Origin: JBDUCV01 sp040003255
GTDB taxonomy: Bacteria; Actinomycetota; Actinomycetes; Mycobacteriales; Jatrophihabitantaceae
DNA length: 8,039 bases
NCBI GenBank assembly: GCA_040003255.1
Contig: JBDUCV010000089.1
Location: forward strand, 1 to 8,039
Direction of reading: 5' to 3'
A model generated the notes under the pieces. That model saw only the letters and a program-made list of their open reading frames with translations, was not told the origin of the DNA and searched no databases. This document shows, piece by piece, positions 6,231 to 8,039 of the stretch. The first letter of the stretch is position 1; each line of letters begins with the position of its first letter. The translations under genes were made by a program, and so were the position numbers.

Positions 6231-6268
6231 TTGCGCCGCCTTTGGGTGCCGATACGCTCTGGGCCGTG
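6231..6268 (+). promoter_or_regulatory. Candidate promoter for leaderless transcription of the membrane toxin-like gene
   Basis: TTGCGC (6231-6236), a 16-base spacer and TACGCT (6253-6258, a TANNNT -10) are followed after exactly seven bases by the GTG at 6266. That spacing puts the transcription start on the start codon, the standard leaderless arrangement in actinobacteria, and it explains the absence of a ribosome binding site. The -35 match is only moderate. Confidence 0.55.
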
Positions 6269-7130
6269 CACGGGACGCCGCCCACGCCACCTCCGGCTGA
6301 CCCCGCTGCGCCCGATACTCCCGCGGTCCGCGCCGCGCCTGATACTCCCGCGGTCCACGGCGCGCCCGATGCTCCCGCCGACCGTGCGTCAGCACTCCTG
6401 TGGCGCCGGCTTCCCAACCGGGTCTCCCGGGTGTCATCCGCACTGGGCGGCGCTTTCGCGGACGGGTGGCACTTCGGCGCGGTCCGCCTTGCGGGCTGGC
6501 TGGTTCCGTTCGTCGCAGTGCTGATCGGCTTCGTGGTGGGCCGCACGCACGACGTGTTCACCTACCTCGGGTCGCTGTCGGTGATGATGATTCTCGTCAT
6601 CGTCGGAATGCAGGGCGGTGCGCTCGGAGTCTGGGCGCTCATCGGCTTCATCGTGGGCGATCTGCTGAATCCGGCGCAGGACGGCCTCATCCAGGTGACG
6701 ATCGACAACTACGACTTCGTCGACAAGGTGGCGCAGTTCTACTACCCGCAGCTGTTGTCCTACGCCGTACTCGCGCTGCTCGTCGTGGTCAATCCACTTG
6801 CTGCCCGGGCAATCGGGGCGAGTGTCCGGTTCACCAAGGAGCCGGTCGGCTGGGTGGCGTGCGTTCTCGGCACGGCTGCTGCAGCCGGGTTGTTGACTTA
6901 TCTCTGGGCGCGCAGCGCGCAATACCTGGTCAGGCCACTGTGGACGATGCGCGACAGCGTCACGTCCGTACCGACCCCCTTCCTGCTGCCGCTGCGCGAT
7001 CACCCGACCGTGCTGGCGGGAGCGGCAGCGGTGTCGGCAGCCGTGGGCGTCACGATCGAGGCCGTTGTGAACTTGCGGTGGCCGGCGCGGGTGCGGTCAC
7101 TGACCCCCGGCGCCGCGATCGACGCCGTCG
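6266..7130 (+). CDS. Polytopic membrane protein, N-terminal part of a frameshifted toxin-like gene
   Basis: Reading from the GTG at 6266, this frame gives about 280 residues: a Pro/Ala-rich tail of 40 residues with a threefold repeat (APDTPAV), then about six membrane helices. Examples are LAGWLVPFVAVLIGFVVG, SLSVMMILVIVG, LLSYAVLALLVVV, GWVACVLGTAAAAGLLTYL and VLAGAAAVSAAVGVTIEAVV. A TTG at 6242 is also in frame, but the promoter spacing favours 6266. The frame stays formally open to 7771, but after about 7130 it becomes Arg/Gly-rich and non-hydrophobic, an out-of-frame shadow. The hydrophobic pattern continues in the next frame (see 7137-8039). I therefore read the two pieces as one gene of at least 590 codons. 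The membrane family was not recognised; the layout suggests a channel-like carrier for a C-terminal effector. Confidence 0.75.
6308..6388 (+). repeat. Three tandem 27-bp units in the N-terminal coding region
   Basis: GATACTCCCGCGGTC occurs at 6314 and again at 6341. A variant, GATGCTCCCGCC, follows at 6368, exactly 27 bases apart each time. Each unit encodes nine residues of the type APDTPAV-x-x. The first two are almost identical in bases and the third is more diverged. This is an in-frame minisatellite in a disordered linker and could vary in copy number between strains. Confidence 0.75.
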
Positions 7131-7137
7131 TTGCGAA
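7101..7137 (+). other. Frameshift site at a five-C run
   Basis: The upstream membrane-protein frame loses coding character soon after 7130. The downstream frame has a TGA at 7101-7103, so the switch must fall between 7104 and about 7137. A run of five C (7104-7108) lies exactly there. Reading it as four C gives a smooth protein, SLTPAPRSTPSLRMLLIAAP, that joins both halves. The cause could be a sequencing error, a real inactivating insertion, phase variation or +1 slippage at the CCC proline codon. Confidence 0.7.
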
Positions 7138-8039
7138 TGCTGCTCATTGCGGCTCCGCTGACCGCCCTGGTCGCCACCGCGATCATGACCGGGGTGCTGG
7201 AGCGTTGGGGGCCCGCGCTCACCTTCGCCGCCGCGGTGACCGCGGTGGAGCTGATTCGCACCGTGGTGCTGCCTCGGATTCCAGTGTTGCCACGGCTGCT
7301 CGAGCGGATACCGCTGCTCCTGCGGGTCGCGGCCGCGATGGGCGTCGCGTACGTGGTCGCCGACCGCTACATCCGCCCCGAGACAACGACGACGTTCCGT
7401 CAGGGCTTCACTCCCCTGGTGATCGGTGCGTTCATCGCCTACGCCATCTCCGCGGTGCTGTTCCCGGGCCCGGTCCGTCCCCACCGTCCGGTCGCCCCGG
7501 TCAAGCGCCGCCGCCCGGTGCTCGCGCACCCCGCCGTGTTCGTGTTCCTCTTCGCCGCGGCATGGTGGACTGCCAGCTCTCGACCGGCGTTCGCCGACGA
7601 CTGCAGCGGCTTCTCGGACTGCTCGCTGTCGGAGAAGGGCGCGATGTGGGCGACCGGCGGGGCGTTCGGCCTCGCCGCCGGCGCGATGGCCGCGAACCGC
7701 CGGGGTGCGGCGAAGAGCGCCGCAGCGCAGGAAACCCAGGCAGACAACGAACAGCTGGCCAAGGAGCTTAAGCGGGGCGGGCAGGACCTTGGCAAGACCA
7801 GCCCGGATGCCAAGAAGGTCCAGGACGCGATCGACAAGGCGAAGAAAATCGTGGACGGCGTCAACCCCGGTAAGGGAAAGAATAACTGCGCCCTGGTGGC
7901 GGACGCCGTCGATCAGCGCATGGGGGGCGGAGCCACACCCATTGCGCCGGTCATCGGGGACGACACTCAGTTCACGCCGGCGGCGGACAGTGAGCGATGG
8001 GACGGGAATGGTCACAGCTGGCAACCCGGCGTGGGACCC
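7137..8039 (+). CDS. Membrane helices plus C-terminal papain-like toxin domain, cut by the window end
   Basis: This frame is open from 7104 to the right edge without a stop; 7137 is its first ATG. It continues the membrane protein with about four helices (LLIAAPLTALVATAIMTGVL, TFAAAVTAVELIRTVVLP, LLLRVAAAMGVAYVVADRYI, LVIGAFIAYAISAVLFPG). Next comes a signal-peptide-like segment (KRRRP, then VFVFLFAAAWWTA, then PAFA/DD, about 7503-7598). A soluble tail follows: DDCSGFSDC with its cysteine pair, a Gly/Ala stretch, a charged helical linker (ETQADNEQLAKELKRGGQDL), then GKNNCALVADAVDQRMGGGA and a polar end. The NC-x(5)-D-x(3)-GG style opening resembles the start of papain-fold toxin domains in actinobacterial polymorphic toxins, where the cysteine (here at 7887-7889) is the nucleophile. 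The catalytic His would lie beyond the window. The toxin call is tentative. Confidence 0.7.
   Translation, partial: MLLIAAPLTALVATAIMTGVLERWGPALTFAAAVTAVELIRTVVLPRIPVLPRLLERIPLLLRVAAAMGVAYVVADRYIRPETTTTFRQGFTPLVIGAFIAYAISAVLFPGPVRPHRPVAPVKRRRPVLAHPAVFVFLFAAAWWTASSRPAFADDCSGFSDCSLSEKGAMWATGGAFGLAAGAMAANRRGAAKSAAAQETQADNEQLAKELKRGGQDLGKTSPDAKKVQDAIDKAKKIVDGVNPGKGKNNCALVADAVDQRMGGGATPIAPVIGDDTQFTPAADSERWDGNGHSWQPGVGP

Noticed and set aside
6434..7003. Open minus-strand frame of 189 codons opposite the membrane protein
   Set aside because: It is rich in Arg, His and Glu with no recognisable domain, and it is antisense to evident membrane helices.
7131..7771. Continuation of the first membrane-protein frame to 7771
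   Set aside because: The translation turns into Arg/Gly/Asp-rich text with no hydrophobic segments, while the alternative frame holds helices, a signal-like segment and a toxin-like domain.
7050..8024. Open minus-strand frame of 324 codons at the right end
   Set aside because: It is long only because of the GC bias. Its translation is Arg/His-rich and low in complexity, and the plus strand is clearly coding.

Overview
The window is GC-rich DNA, most likely from an actinobacterium (Actinomycetota). The signs are the strong G/C third-position bias, GTG starts, a leaderless-looking promoter and several actinobacterial-type families: a DinB/DUF664 protein and a small protein typical of mycobacteria and relatives. 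The assignment rests on composition and family character only. No tRNA, rRNA, CRISPR array or complete insertion sequence was seen.

Layout. (1) Positions 1-589, minus strand: a multi-pass membrane protein that runs off the left edge. (2) Positions 590-1283: no intact gene. This stretch holds three remnants: an 89-nt 3' fragment of a DinB-like gene (minus), the N-terminus of an exopolysaccharide-type sugar transferase (plus), and the C-terminus of a family-4-like glycosyltransferase (plus), the last two joined out of frame. (3) Positions 1284-1799, minus: an intact DinB/DUF664 protein whose 3' end is the homologue of the fragment in (2), so the glycan-gene debris lies between two same-direction DinB 3' ends. 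(4) Positions 1944-4820, plus: a tight two-gene unit, a Gly-rich 'GVFG/GVWG' repeat protein with a conserved-looking C-terminal domain, followed 12 nt later by a 426-residue protein with a long hydrophobic hairpin and an HELTH zinc-protease motif. (5) Positions 4891-5764, plus: a small conserved hypothetical protein and an OsmC-type peroxide reductase, probably co-transcribed. (6) Positions 5788-6204, minus: a VOC/glyoxalase-fold protein converging on osmC, with a symmetrical hairpin at the shared 3' end. (7) Positions 6266 to the right edge, plus: a leaderless, roughly 11-helix membrane protein. It has a Pro/Ala N-terminal repeat, an apparent one-base frameshift at a five-C run, an internal signal-peptide-like segment ending in AFA-DD, and a C-terminal tail that opens like a papain-fold toxin domain and is cut by the window end.

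How they may work together. The OsmC, DinB and VOC genes look like ordinary detoxification or stress functions. The two least ordinary objects are the repeat-protein/metalloprotease pair (possibly a surface or injected effector system with no visible signal peptide) and the membrane-embedded toxin-like protein at the right edge, which could release its C-terminal domain outside the cell by signal peptidase cleavage. Both readings are inference from motifs and architecture. All family assignments were made by eye, without database searches.
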